Below, piece by piece: positions 49,559 to 58,196 of a stretch of 63,233 nucleotides of DNA. A program made the position numbers and the translations under genes. How positions within the stretch are numbered: position 1 is the first letter of the stretch; each line of letters starts with the position of its first letter. This DNA is from Syntrophomonadaceae bacterium (lineage in GTDB: Bacteria; Bacillota; Syntrophomonadia; Syntrophomonadales; DTU052), in the NCBI GenBank assembly GCA_012728655.1, contig JAAYEQ010000006.1:1-63233 (forward strand). The letters are read 5' to 3'. The notes beneath the pieces were generated by a model that was not told the origin of the DNA, did no database searches, and saw only the letters and a list, made by a program, of their open reading frames with translations.

Positions 49559-49587
49559 TTGACCGGTAAGCTGATAATATGTATAGC
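49559..49587 (+). promoter_or_regulatory. Promoter of tRNA-Thr
   Basis: TTGACC (49559-49564), 17-base spacer, TATAGC (49582-49587), 11 bases before the mature tRNA. It overlaps nothing else. Confidence 0.6.
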
Positions 49588-49598
49588 GTAGAAGATAG

Positions 49599-49673
49599 GC
49601 CGATGTGGCTCAGCGGTAGAGCAGCTGATTCGTAATCAGCAGGTCGCCGGTTCAAATCCGGCCATCGGCTCCA
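49599..49673 (+). tRNA. tRNA-Thr (anticodon CGT)
   Basis: 75 bases including the encoded CCA. Acceptor stem GCCGATG/CATCGGC, D-arm GCTC..GAGC, anticodon arm GCTGA-TTCGTAA-TCAGC with CGT, T-arm GCCGG-TTCAAAT-CCGGC. Reads ACG. Has its own promoter and terminator; the decayed mobile-element island begins just after. Confidence 0.97.
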
Positions 49674-49685
49674 CGTAAAACTAAG

Positions 49686-49712
49686 AAACCGCGCAACTTT
49701 GTGCGGTTTTTG
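49686..49712 (+). terminator. Terminator after tRNA-Thr
   Basis: Stem AAACCGC / GCGGTTT with an inner CAA/TTG pair, followed by TTTTTG. Confidence 0.85.
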
Positions 49713-49823
49713 TCTTACTGCATAGGTTGGTGTTTTTACCCTTCTACTGCGATATTACTGCAATTTTTTGTTTTTGGTTCAGCAATGAAGTTATGAATGT
49801 CTTATTATGTGCTTAATCCTTTC

Positions 49824-49979
49824 TCAAGTGCCTGGATACTGCTTCGGGCATCGGCGAGTCCCGTTCCGATAGCCCTGGCGTTCGTGAGTCCCTTCATATG
49901 GTGCAGCTCGCAGTTGTTCCTTGGTTTGTGCCTCCAAAAAAAGATTCAGGGTTGATTCCAGTAGCTTTGATAAATGGAT
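49824..49979 (-). mobile_element. IS256-family transposase fragment
   Basis: Read on the minus strand, the frame gives LESTLNLFLEAQTKEQL then RAAPYEGTHERQGYRNGTR, the well-known N-terminal block of IS256 transposases (ERxxxRxGYRNGYR). It then runs out of homology and stops at 49824. No terminal inverted repeats or catalytic DDE region remain. About 150 bases after the tRNA-Thr gene. Confidence 0.7.
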
Positions 49980-50231
49980 TTAACTCGACAACAAGGTACA
50001 AAAAACGTTTGACCCGAGGATAGTTTCGCAATAGAATACTTATTAAATGCATTTTTCGTCATTTTTCAAAGTATTTTTTTGATGTGGGGTGATTTGGTAC
50101 ATTCTGAATTAACTGCACAGTAGCAGTAGCATCTTCCGGAAAATAAGGAAGCAGAGCTGTAAGTCCAATGAACATTGCGTAATAGCAAAATCCGCATATA
50201 ACTACAATCATAAAATACGGGGTGTGAAGGG

Positions 50232-51921
50232 ATGAAATTAACAATCAAGGCCAAAATCACTTTCGGATTTGCTATTGTCTTGCTTTTATCTTTGGCAGCG
50301 ATAGTGTTATTGTACCTGGGTCTGGATGACACCGTGGACCATTTGGATGAGATGGTTCACGAAGACCTGGTGACAATCAACCTGATTCAGGATCTGCGGT
50401 ATAAGGATCTGTTACTTACTGATTCTGTAAGAGGAATTCTTTTGAATCCCGGGGATGCGACGGGGATTAAACCAGTATAATACTACGGCTCAGGAATTGG
50501 ATGAATTGTTCAAACAATTAAAAGAAGTAGATGAAGCAAACCACGAGGTTTTTGACCAACTGGATTCGATTAATACGGTATTAATTACGTTGGAAGAAAA
50601 AATGATTGAGGCGGCAGGCACTAATCCTGAGTTGGCCAAAAGTATATTTAACGGCGAATATGCTGAACAAAGGGCAAATTTTAAATCAGTATTGGACAGC
50701 TATACCAGTAAGACCCTGGAAGAAATAGAAAGCCATATGGGCGGTACTATAGAAGATAACCTGAAGACCAAAAAGATCGGTTTGGGAATCGCCGTCGGAG
50801 CATTAATAATAGCCGTTTTGATAATAATCTTTGTTGTCAATGCCATCAGAAAACCCGTGGACCTTCTGGTTAAAACTATGAAAGAGCTGGTGGAAAAAGG
50901 TGGAGATCTTACCCAAAGAATAAATATGAATTCCGGCGATGAGATGCAGGAGATGGCTGAAGCGGTTAATGGTTTGCTGGGCAATTTGGAACATATCGTC
51001 AAGGATGTTATGTATATCAGTGAGAGCATTGCTGCAACCAGCGAGCAACTTGCCTCGAGTACTGAGGAAATGGGCGACAGTTCGCAAAGCCTGGCTTCAA
51101 CGGCACAGCAACTGGCCAGCAGTGCCGATGAACAGAACAAGAGCCTGCAAAGTACCGTGGCTGCCTTTGAGGAGATTTCCGCTTCCATTGAACAAATAGC
51201 TGCCAATGCCCAGGCGGTTACAGAGGTAACACAGAATACCAGCAGGCAGGCCCAAGAGGGCAATGAAGCAATGAAACGTGCCGCTGCAGAGATGGAAAAA
51301 ATCAATAACGCCACAAAAGAAGTCGAGACTCTTATCGATGAACTGGGAACCAGTTCCCAGGAAATTGGCCAGATTGTTGGACTTATTGGAGGCATAGCCG
51401 AACAGACCAATTTATTGGCTCTGAATGCAGCCATTGAGGCGGCAAGAGCGGGGGAACAAGGACGAGGGTTTGCGGTGGTTGCCGAGGAGGTAAGAAAACT
51501 TGCCGAACAATCTGCTGAAGCGGTAAGACAGATTGCCGAATTGATCGCGCAAATACAGAATAATACAAACAGCGCGGTAAAAGCCATGAGGGAAAACGCC
51601 TTGTTGGTAGCCAAAGGCAATGAGATGATGCTGGAAGAAGCTAAAACCTTTGAGCAAATTGAACAGGCCGTTCAGAAAGTATACGAACAGATTCGGGAAG
51701 TTGCTGTTTCAACGGATGCCATGGCTAAAAGCAGCGAAGAAATATCCAGCCATATGGCTGCAATTGGCAAGGTAACTCAAGATGTTACTGGAGCCGTACA
51801 GGAACTGGCTGCCAGTACCGAAGAACAAAGTGCTGCTATCGAGGAAATTGCCGCTTCGGCAAATTCCCTGGCTGACCTGGCTAACAGGCTCCAAGAGGCT
51901 GTAGGGAAATTTAAGGTATAA
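50232..51921 (+). pseudogene. Methyl-accepting chemotaxis protein, interrupted by one frameshift
   Basis: Membrane chemoreceptor that signals to CheA/CheW. TM1 (about 7-30), four-helix-bundle sensor, TM2 ([20 protein letters not shown], near residue 185), HAMP, and a full signalling domain with the hairpin tip [18 protein letters not shown]. The first 83 codons end at TAA 50478; the rest continues in another frame ([15 protein letters not shown]...). Removing one G from the GGGG at 50462-50465 joins the frames, so either a real mutation or a homopolymer sequencing error. Flanked by IS256 fragments on both sides. Confidence 0.85.
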
Positions 51922-51989
51922 CCAGGGGAACAGGGCGTTTTAAAGTGCACCCTTAACGGGATTGGTCCAAATTTTCCAGTCTTGGAGGA

Positions 51990-52080
51990 TTCAGGAACCA
52001 TTGAAGAACAGGTTTAAAGATATCGTACAAGCAATCCTCGACAGTGAACTGGAACAACATCTCAGTTATGAGAAGCACAG
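51990..52080 (+). mobile_element. Second IS256-family transposase fragment
   Basis: Plus-strand frame reads QEPLKNRFKDIVQ then AILDSELEQHLSYEKHS, the N-terminal helix region of IS256 transposases (typical LEAELDEHLGYEKH). Homology stops just before a long perfect hairpin (52093-52124). Only about 30 residues remain. It faces the opposite direction to the fragment at 49824-49979. Confidence 0.75.
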
Positions 52081-52092
52081 CATCCAGATTGA

Positions 52093-52124
52093 GAGCGTTG
52101 TGGGGGTTGACCCCCACAACGCTC
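52093..52124. repeat. Perfect 14-bp palindromic hairpin
   Basis: Stem GAGCGTTGTGGGGG / CCCCCACAACGCTC with loop TTGA. No T tract on either side, so it is not a normal terminator. Sits at the edge of the IS256 fragment and may mark an IS200/IS605-like end or an excision scar. Confidence 0.7.
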
Positions 52125-52296
52125 GATTATCTTGTCGGGCGCGGGTTGCTTTCCAGCATTGCCCTGTTCTCCCGGCAGGGAACTATAAACAAAAAATCCA
52201 TTTACCCAACAGTTTTTACAATCCCCATTAAAACCTCTGTTCTGAAAGATGCATTCCATAAAGAAAGATTTCACGTTTGGGCGTTATTAAACACCT

Positions 52297-52494
52297 TTAA
52301 AGTATAGGCCTTTTCCCAACTATCTTGCTCAGCATTTCCAGCAGGACCGAACTCTGGACTTCCACGTACCCTCCGTCTTGCTTGACATTTTCATTAGGAA
52401 TCATTTCCAGCAAGAGAATACCCGGACTCTTTTCGCTTATTTCCAGAGTGAAGTCATTGCCGGGGATAACCAATTTCAGATAAGGATCGGCCAT
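52297..52494 (-). CDS. Small hypothetical protein
   Basis: 65 residues (MADPYLKLVIPGNDF to KIVGKRPIL), acidic, soluble; not recognised. ATG with GGAGG six bases upstream on the minus strand supports a real gene; an earlier ATG adds 13 residues but sits before that site. The alternating hydrophobic pattern suggests a small beta-rich fold. Lies between the IS relic and the divergent MscS gene. Confidence 0.6.
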   Translation of the reverse strand: MADPYLKLVIPGNDFTLEISEKSPGILLLEMIPNENVKQDGGYVEVQSSVLLEMLSKIVGKRPIL

Positions 52495-52772
52495 CTTGTG
52501 CCTCCGGTTGATATTTAATAAAGACTTCGCCAAATGGTAAAAAATACCTTCTGGTCGCGTAAAGTTATTTTCGGCAAGGAAGGTCCCTGGTAATGGTGGC
52601 AGTCGTAATCTTGGCTTGAGTATTGAAGCGGTTTCCTGCTTTCTGAGATAATTAAAGGCAAGTTCATGTACTTGTCAGGCTGTCCCGGTGCAATCAACCA
52701 TATTAATACCGTCCGGGCAGCAGCAGTTTTTGTTTTGAGATGAATACGGCAAAATAGAAAAGGTGATCTCAA

Positions 52773-53951
52773 TTGAAGCAAACTCTGGATTTTTCTCGAT
52801 TGGCGAACATAAGGAATACGGGTGCTTTCGAAGCATTTTTCCCCTGGATAACCCAAATCGGTATTGCGCTCGGTATATTCCTGGTTGTATATCTCTTCAG
52901 GAAGTTTCTTGTCAAGAAGATCCTTAATCTGCTGCACAGGTTAACCAGTAGGACCAGCATTGATCTGGACAATTATTTGGTGGTTGCTCTTGACAAACCC
53001 CTGCAGTTGTTTTTTGCTGCCTTGGGTATTTACCTGGCATTAACTTACCTGCCGCTCAGTGCCGAAACCGATGTTCTTATTTCCCGGGTGTTTCGTTCGG
53101 TTCTGGTGATTTTAGCCGCTTCCTGTCTCTGGAATCTGGTGGGGCTTTATGTTGAGCATTCAGAGGAGTACGGCGGTCTGCCGGGCGTCAAGATTGACCT
53201 AATATTGCTGCCGTTTGTATCCAGGGTGGTGAAATTCATAATTGCCTCCCTGGCATTAATCGTGATCCTGCAGGAGTGGGATTATGATGTCAACGGCTTT
53301 ATCGCCGGACTGGGGTTGGGCGGGTTGGCCTTTGCTCTGGCGGCGCAGCAGGCCCTGTCCAATGTTTTTGGAGGAATTGTGATCATTACTGACAAGCCCT
53401 TTTCTATCGGAGACTGGATATTAACACCCAGTGTGGAAGGGGTCGTAGAAGACATCAACTTCCGCAGCACTAAAATTCGAACCTTCGAGCAGGCAGTGGT
53501 AACCGTACCCAATTCTACTTTGGCCAACGAACCTATTACCAACTGGAGCCGTATGGGCAAACGAAGGATAAACTTCACCCTGGGGCTAAAATATGATACT
53601 CCCCGGGACAAGATCGAGAAGTGCGTCAAGGATATCCGGGCAATGCTACAGAATCATCCCGCCATCCACCCGGAAACCATTTTGGTCTTTTTTGATTCCT
53701 ACGGGGACAGCAGATTAAACATCTTCCTGTACTTTTTTACCAGGACCACGGTGTGGGAAGAATACCTGAGGGTGAAGGAGGATGTGAACCTGAAAATCAT
53801 GGATATACTGGAGAAAGAGGGGGTTTCAGTAGCCTTCCCCAGCACCAGCATATATTTTGAAAACGACTTGCTCACCAGGGCGGATACAGGTCTCAACGCG
53901 GGTAATGTAGTCGGTTATCGGCAGATTGAACCGGGCGAAGGACCCGATTGA
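52773..53951 (+). CDS. MscS-family mechanosensitive ion channel
   Basis: Opens under membrane tension to release solutes on osmotic downshock. 392 residues: N-terminal helices (about 25-45, 80-105, 125-150), the pore helix TM3 region IAGLGLGGLAFALAAQQALSNVFGG (residues about 170-195), the beta domain (PFSIGDWI, TTKIRTFEQAVVTVPNS-like) and a C-terminal alpha/beta domain. TTG start with AAAAGGTGAT upstream. Monocistronic. Confidence 0.93.
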   Translation: MKQTLDFSRLANIRNTGAFEAFFPWITQIGIALGIFLVVYLFRKFLVKKILNLLHRLTSRTSIDLDNYLVVALDKPLQLFFAALGIYLALTYLPLSAETDVLISRVFRSVLVILAASCLWNLVGLYVEHSEEYGGLPGVKIDLILLPFVSRVVKFIIASLALIVILQEWDYDVNGFIAGLGLGGLAFALAAQQALSNVFGGIVIITDKPFSIGDWILTPSVEGVVEDINFRSTKIRTFEQAVVTVPNSTLANEPITNWSRMGKRRINFTLGLKYDTPRDKIEKCVKDIRAMLQNHPAIHPETILVFFDSYGDSRLNIFLYFFTRTTVWEEYLRVKEDVNLKIMDILEKEGVSVAFPSTSIYFENDLLTRADTGLNAGNVVGYRQIEPGEGPD

Positions 53952-54185
53952 TATTCCCGCCGGGACACTCGCTTCCCCGCACCTCCAAAATGAGAAAAAC
54001 TGCAACGGCAAATCCCGTACCACGGTTGCCGGTCATCTCCGAGCACCAGGTTGTGCTTAACCTGAGTGAAAATGTGCCGCCGCAGTACGGGATACCTGTT
54101 TAATAGCGAAATTGGTTCAGCAACAACGATTAATGTAAGACGAGTGCCTCAGCCCTACCGTTCATCCCGACGAGCCGGGGAAGTT

Positions 54186-54959
54186 TTAGCCGCAAGTCAT
54201 ACCGCCGTCGACGATAAAAGTCTGTCCGGTGATAAAATCGGATGCCGCGGATGCCAACAACACCACGAGGCCCTTCAGGTCATGTTCGCCGCCGAAACGG
54301 CGCAGCGGTATCCGAGGTAAAACCCTGTCTTTTGTCATTTCCAGCAGACCGCTGCTCATGTGAGTGGGGAAATAACCGGGGGCAATGGCGTTAACATAGA
54401 TGCCATAGCGTGCCCATTTCATCGCCAGGTCTTTGGTGAGTATGACCACCGCTCCTTTGCTTGCCTGATAGGCTACGGTATCCTGCATCTCCGGTTCCGC
54501 TCCCACAAAGGCCGCAATTGACGCAACATTAATGATCTTACCCCCGCCATGTTCCTTCATAACGCGAGCGGCGATGGCTGAAAGGTCGAAAAGGCCGGTT
54601 ACGTTAACATTTAAGACCCTTTCCCACTTGTCCATGGGGTAGTTAAGGGAATCGGCCGCCCAGGTTATTCCGGCATTGTTAACCAATATATCGACTTTGC
54701 CGAATTCCTTAACCGTAAGGTCAATCAGGTTTTGCCGGTCTTCCGGTTTGCCGACATCACATGCAGCCGGTATAGCCCGAACGCCCAGCTTTTCCAGCTC
54801 CTCGCACAAGGCCGCGCAGCGCTCGACCTTGCGGGCGGCCACTACCACGTTCGCTCCGGCCTCGGCCAGCGCACTGCACATCTGAGCCCCCAGACCGATG
54901 GAACCGCCGGTAACCACCGCAGTTTTTCCCTTGAGGCTTAAAAGATCAAATACGTTCAC
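54186..54959 (-). CDS. Short-chain dehydrogenase/reductase
   Basis: NAD(P)-dependent oxidoreductase, 257 residues. TGGSIGLGAQM (cofactor, about residue 17), DILVNNAGIT, catalytic Ser/Tyr/Lys with YQASKGAVV (Tyr about 160). Closest in style to gluconate 5-dehydrogenase or 3-oxoacyl-ACP reductase-like enzymes; the substrate is open. GTG start after AAAGGAGCTG. It lies downstream of the ABM monooxygenase gene on the same strand. Confidence 0.9.
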   Translation of the reverse strand: MNVFDLLSLKGKTAVVTGGSIGLGAQMCSALAEAGANVVVAARKVERCAALCEELEKLGVRAIPAACDVGKPEDRQNLIDLTVKEFGKVDILVNNAGITWAADSLNYPMDKWERVLNVNVTGLFDLSAIAARVMKEHGGGKIINVASIAAFVGAEPEMQDTVAYQASKGAVVILTKDLAMKWARYGIYVNAIAPGYFPTHMSSGLLEMTKDRVLPRIPLRRFGGEHDLKGLVVLLASAASDFITGQTFIVDGGMTCG

Positions 54960-55045
54960 GGTATTACAGCTCCTTTTTCGAGATTATTTTGGATTGTTGT
55001 TGCCCGGTGAGAATACTGCCGATTATTTGGGAACCGGTTACGGCA

Positions 55046-55345
55046 TCAGCCCTTTTCGGCTATGATGTCACAGAAGGTCATCTTGGATTTTCCATCGAGA
55101 TAGGGGACTATCTTGTTCATCATGATCTCCTTGAAATGAGGGGTTGAGGCATGCTGTTCCATAGCGGCCTTGTCCTTGTATACCTCGTAAAAAATAAACT
55201 CGGTAGGGTCTTTCTTGGATTGCAACAGGGTGTAGACCAGGGTACCTTCTTCATCTGCTGTTTTCGCCACGAATGACTTCAGAATCTCGGCTAGTTCGGC
55301 TTCCATTCCGGGTTTTGCTTTCAGAGTAGCAATGTTTGCGATCAT
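55046..55345 (-). CDS. Antibiotic biosynthesis monooxygenase (ABM)-domain protein
   Basis: 99 residues of the small ferredoxin-like dimeric ABM fold (IATLKAKPGMEAELAEILKSF, DPTEFIFYEVYKDKAAMEQH, HFKEIM). Relatives include YgiN-type quinol monooxygenases and autoinducer-2-degrading LsrG; exact role unknown. ATG at 55345 follows GGAGG; longer readings upstream lack support. 86 bases before the SDR gene, likely co-transcribed. Confidence 0.88.
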   Translation of the reverse strand: MIANIATLKAKPGMEAELAEILKSFVAKTADEEGTLVYTLLQSKKDPTEFIFYEVYKDKAAMEQHASTPHFKEIMMNKIVPYLDGKSKMTFCDIIAEKG

Positions 55346-56091
55346 TTTTGCTAACGCCTCCATTATTGTAGTTTGGATATTCCAGCCGGAACGGCGGAAT
55401 CTATGATCATAGCATATAATTATATTGTGCTCTTGGGAAGCCCCAACCATTTGTCCTGACCAGCCGATTCCGCCGGTTTCCGCAGATAAAGAGGGCCCGT
55501 TTTTCGGGATATTGAATAAAAAGGCATCCGGGATTGATTGGCCGTTGGTGTCAGGCCCGGTGTTTAAGAGGGGAAAACCGGGTCGCAGCCGGAAGTATGA
55601 TCCGAGTTGTCTGATTTGGTTGGTGGGACAATTTATCTATTATGAGGCTTTAAATGAAATTGTCACAGAAGAATCTTCTTCTCCTGAAACAGGGACAAAA
55701 TCTAAAAGAGAATGGACTGAACAGGCTGAAAGGAAAGTCAAAAGGGAACTGCAAACCGTCAAAAAGGTCATCGATCCCCAACACCCTGCCACAGAATGGA
55801 CAAATGAACCTTCTGCCGCCGATGAACGACAAATTACTCCCTCCTCTCACAGTGCAGCATGCTGCGGTCTTCCCCCAATACACAATATGTAATTGATGGC
55901 ATAATGTTCCAATTATTGGAAAGGGTTTGAATGGATACGGGAGCGCGCTAAGAGGATTCCCCTTCTAAGATGTCGATTCACAGATTGCAGGATTAACGCA
56001 GGCATTATAGTGAGATTAAGCCTGTAACCTTGCTCCCGTGCGCGGGCAGGGAATGTCGGGGAGGACAACCGGGTATCCTGCCGTGAGGGCA
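55346..56091. other. 746-base stretch without a confident gene
   Basis: A plus-strand frame from 55425 to 55892 (155 codons, with a Lys/Glu-rich middle) and overlapping frames on both strands exist, but none has a ribosome-binding site or recognisable family. The best coding-like part is about 55620-55890 (EIVTEESSSPETGTK onward). It could be a decayed or fast-evolving gene. Confidence 0.4.
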
Positions 56092-56304
56092 TTACTGATT
56101 ATCGGTGGGTTCCGAAATGTTTACGGGCGGCAGATCCGGCAGGATGATGTTGAACTGAGTCTCAACAGCTTTGGCCAACTGTAGATCGTGGATGCCTGTA
56201 GACGGCCTGGGCTTTCTCCTGCTTGCGATAGGGATTATTACTCTGTAGGTATCGGAACGATTGCTGCGTCCACTATTGTTATCGGACGATCTTTCTCGAA
56301 ACAT
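56092..56304 (-). CDS. Small hypothetical protein
   Basis: 70 residues, basic serine/arginine-rich start (MFRERSSDNNSGRSNRS) then YRVIIPIASRRKPRPS and VETQFNIILPDLPPV. No family recognised. AAAGGAGAC seven bases before the ATG argues that it is translated. Neighbours are unrelated: an uncertain stretch on one side and the Sir2 gene's terminator region on the other. Confidence 0.55.
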   Translation of the reverse strand: MFRERSSDNNSGRSNRSDTYRVIIPIASRRKPRPSTGIHDLQLAKAVETQFNIILPDLPPVNISEPTDNQ

Positions 56305-56609
56305 AACTGTCTCCTTTCCTTAAAGTGAATTTATCCAATCCGCGCCCGTAGATTCTACCACCCCTCAGGCGGGTCCTGCCTTAAGTATTGTCAGGTTAAT
56401 CCTAAATTATTCCACGGCTCATATATTGCTATGAGCCTGACCATAAACCCTGCTCCGAACGCTGGTGTCGGCCGGCAAAGGGTATGATATGCCGCGGCGG
56501 AGCGTGTCACCAAATGGGAGTAACATAAACACAGTGCAGACCCTGGCTTTGACCGGGTCTGCACTGTGTCACGGTGGGTTTGACGGGTTGGCATACCATT
56601 ACCGGGTAA
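56305..56609. other. 305-base gap upstream of the small hypothetical gene and downstream of Sir2
   Basis: Holds an 8-bp hairpin GGCTCATA/TATGAGCC at 56416-56437 and the long terminator hairpin at 56529-56569. No gene seen. Confidence 0.6.
56529..56569 (-). terminator. Terminator of the Sir2 gene
   Basis: Perfect 15-bp stem ACACAGTGCAGACCC / GGGTCTGCACTGTGT with an 11-base loop, followed on the minus strand by TTTATGTT. Lies about 40 bases after the Sir2 stop. Confidence 0.75.
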
Positions 56610-57944
56610 TCACTGCGAGAACAGGTTGAGGTACTGGTCCAGGTCCTGCTCAACCCGGTGTTTCCTGGCTGTTTTCTTAAAGTTTTCCCACTCATCCTGC
56701 GGCGGGAGGGCCAACCCCAGAATGCGGTTGGCGAAGGACCAGAAACCGTAACAGCCGGCGGCGCGCGCGGCAAAATGTTCAATTAATTCAGGCAGAGGTT
56801 CGGTCTCGCCGGTATAGGTAAGGAATGCATTGACATTATCTTTGAAGTTGTCTTGCAGGAGTTTGCTAAATCGGGACGGTTCAGCGTTGGGTTTGATACC
56901 GGTTTCGGAACACCAGGCATCGAAGTCCTGGTTCATCCTTTCTATCTCCGCCAGGTAGAACCGGAGCATGGCGTTCTCCAAGGGTTGTCGGCCTTCAGCG
57001 GGGAAGGCTTGGATAATCTTTTGGGCTGCCTCCAAGTCGGCTTTAATATGACCGGTATGGCGGGCGAGGCTCTCCTTGGAGGCGGTCATGCGTGTTTTCT
57101 GACCGGCCAAAAAGCGCATCTCATTATCAAGATACGCAATGAGATGCCCGCAGTTAAAACCATAGGGTATCGGTTCCGGTTCCTTTCCGCCGTTTAGAGC
57201 CAGGATCTCATCCCAAAGTGCGCCCATAACCTCCCCGATCTGCTGGCGCAAAACCAAGTCGGCTTTGTAATCCATGGGGGTTGGGGTGTTGTTGATGATG
57301 GCAATCCGGTTGAACTCCAGCGGCAAATAGTTCACCGGGGAAACTGTGAGGCTGGAGCCGATAACGATCATCAATTTTGGTATATATTGATATTTGCTGG
57401 CCAGCAGGGATGCCTCCTGGTAGTCGGCGGGCATCATATCGCCGAAAAGGATTACATCAGGTTTCAGGATTCCACCACAGTAATAGCAAACCGGCGGTAT
57501 CTGATCCATTTCCACCTGACTAACCACTTCACTGATGGGAACCTGGTTGCGGCAGCTCATGCAGGAAGCGGTCCGGAAATGTCCGTGTACCTCGTAATAG
57601 TGAATTGCCCCTCCCCGGCGGTGCAGGTCGTCGACATTCTGGGTAACTATGGGGCCGATAAGCCTCGCCTTCTGCAAATGTCCCAGCACGATGTGCCCGG
57701 TGTTGGGCTTGGCATTCAAGATGGTGTCAATGGTCTGCAGCCCATGGGTGAAAAACGCCCGGGGATTGCGCCTTAATCCCTCGACCGAGGCAAACTCCAT
57801 GGGGTCCATCTTTTCCCACAGACCCGTACCTGGACTGCGGAAATCGGGGATACCGCTCTCCGTTGAGATACCCGCTCCGGTTAGAATCCAGGGGGCAGGA
57901 AAACGTAAAATCAATCCAAGAAGGTCGCTAATCTTTGAAGTCAA
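56610..57944 (-). CDS. Sir2-family NAD-dependent deacylase with C-terminal extension
   Basis: Sirtuin that removes acyl groups from lysine using NAD. The first ~245 residues are a full sirtuin: GAGISTESGIPDFRSPGTGLW, TQNVDDLHRRGG, catalytic His in YEVHGHF, and the zinc pairs CMSC and CYYC. About 200 further residues (from about 245) are unrelated to the usual domain; they are helical with AEIERMNQDFDAWCSETG and HFAARAAGCYGFWSF, of unknown function. Normal sirtuins are about 250 residues, so 444 is clearly long. TTG start after AGAGAGGTG. Followed by its own terminator. Confidence 0.88.
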   Translation of the reverse strand: MTSKISDLLGLILRFPAPWILTGAGISTESGIPDFRSPGTGLWEKMDPMEFASVEGLRRNPRAFFTHGLQTIDTILNAKPNTGHIVLGHLQKARLIGPIVTQNVDDLHRRGGAIHYYEVHGHFRTASCMSCRNQVPISEVVSQVEMDQIPPVCYYCGGILKPDVILFGDMMPADYQEASLLASKYQYIPKLMIVIGSSLTVSPVNYLPLEFNRIAIINNTPTPMDYKADLVLRQQIGEVMGALWDEILALNGGKEPEPIPYGFNCGHLIAYLDNEMRFLAGQKTRMTASKESLARHTGHIKADLEAAQKIIQAFPAEGRQPLENAMLRFYLAEIERMNQDFDAWCSETGIKPNAEPSRFSKLLQDNFKDNVNAFLTYTGETEPLPELIEHFAARAAGCYGFWSFANRILGLALPPQDEWENFKKTARKHRVEQDLDQYLNLFSQ

Positions 57945-58171
57945 AACGATACACCTCTCTCGTGTTTGCCCGGGCCACAGCTAACATGGCCCCCGCTTCG
58001 TTCTCTTATCCCACTTATTTGCTAAATCCAGGCGCTTTTCCTGCTGCTTAAGCCCGTTGAATTATGACAAGGCAATATAAAATTGTAGATCAAAAAAGAA
58101 CTGTAAATAATCGGAAAGAAGCTGCGCGATAAGGCCGGTTACGGCGGTGAGGTACGGAGGTTGCAGTTAAT

Positions 58172-58196
58172 AAAGAGCCTCAATTTGAGGCTCTTT
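58172..58196 (-). terminator. Terminator overlapping the 3' end of minC
   Basis: Stem AAAGAGCCTCAA / TTGAGGCTCTTT with almost no loop. The minC stop (58180-58182) lies inside the hairpin, so the final codons double as the terminator arm. Confidence 0.8.

Larger units (their letters stand above)
49674..50231. other. AT-rich 558-base gap after tRNA-Thr
   Basis: Contains the tRNA terminator and the IS256 fragment (49824-49979). The remaining part up to the receptor gene is AT-rich compared with the surrounding genome and shows no supported gene; it looks like decayed insertion DNA. Confidence 0.6.
51922..52296. other. 375-base relic region behind the receptor gene
   Basis: Holds the IS256 fragment and the hairpin. 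The open frame running through to about 52230 is a chance extension of the transposase fragment. The last 60 bases hold no visible terminator for the minus-strand gene that ends at 52297. Confidence 0.6.

Noticed and set aside
49800-49890. Alternative minus-strand reading LTNARAIGTGLADARSS in the IS256 relic
   Set aside because: Looks protein-like, but the neighbouring frame carries the diagnostic ERQGYRNG block; this second reading is probably chance.
50010-50040. SigD-type flagellar promoter before the chemoreceptor
   Set aside because: A CAAA...CCGAGGATAG stretch is only loosely similar to TAAA-N15-GCCGATAA and lies about 200 bases from the start.
55650-55883. Phe/Arg/Cys-rich minus-strand frame FRFCPCFRRRRFF
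   Set aside because: Composition is typical of the reverse of a Lys/Glu-rich stretch; no start signal.
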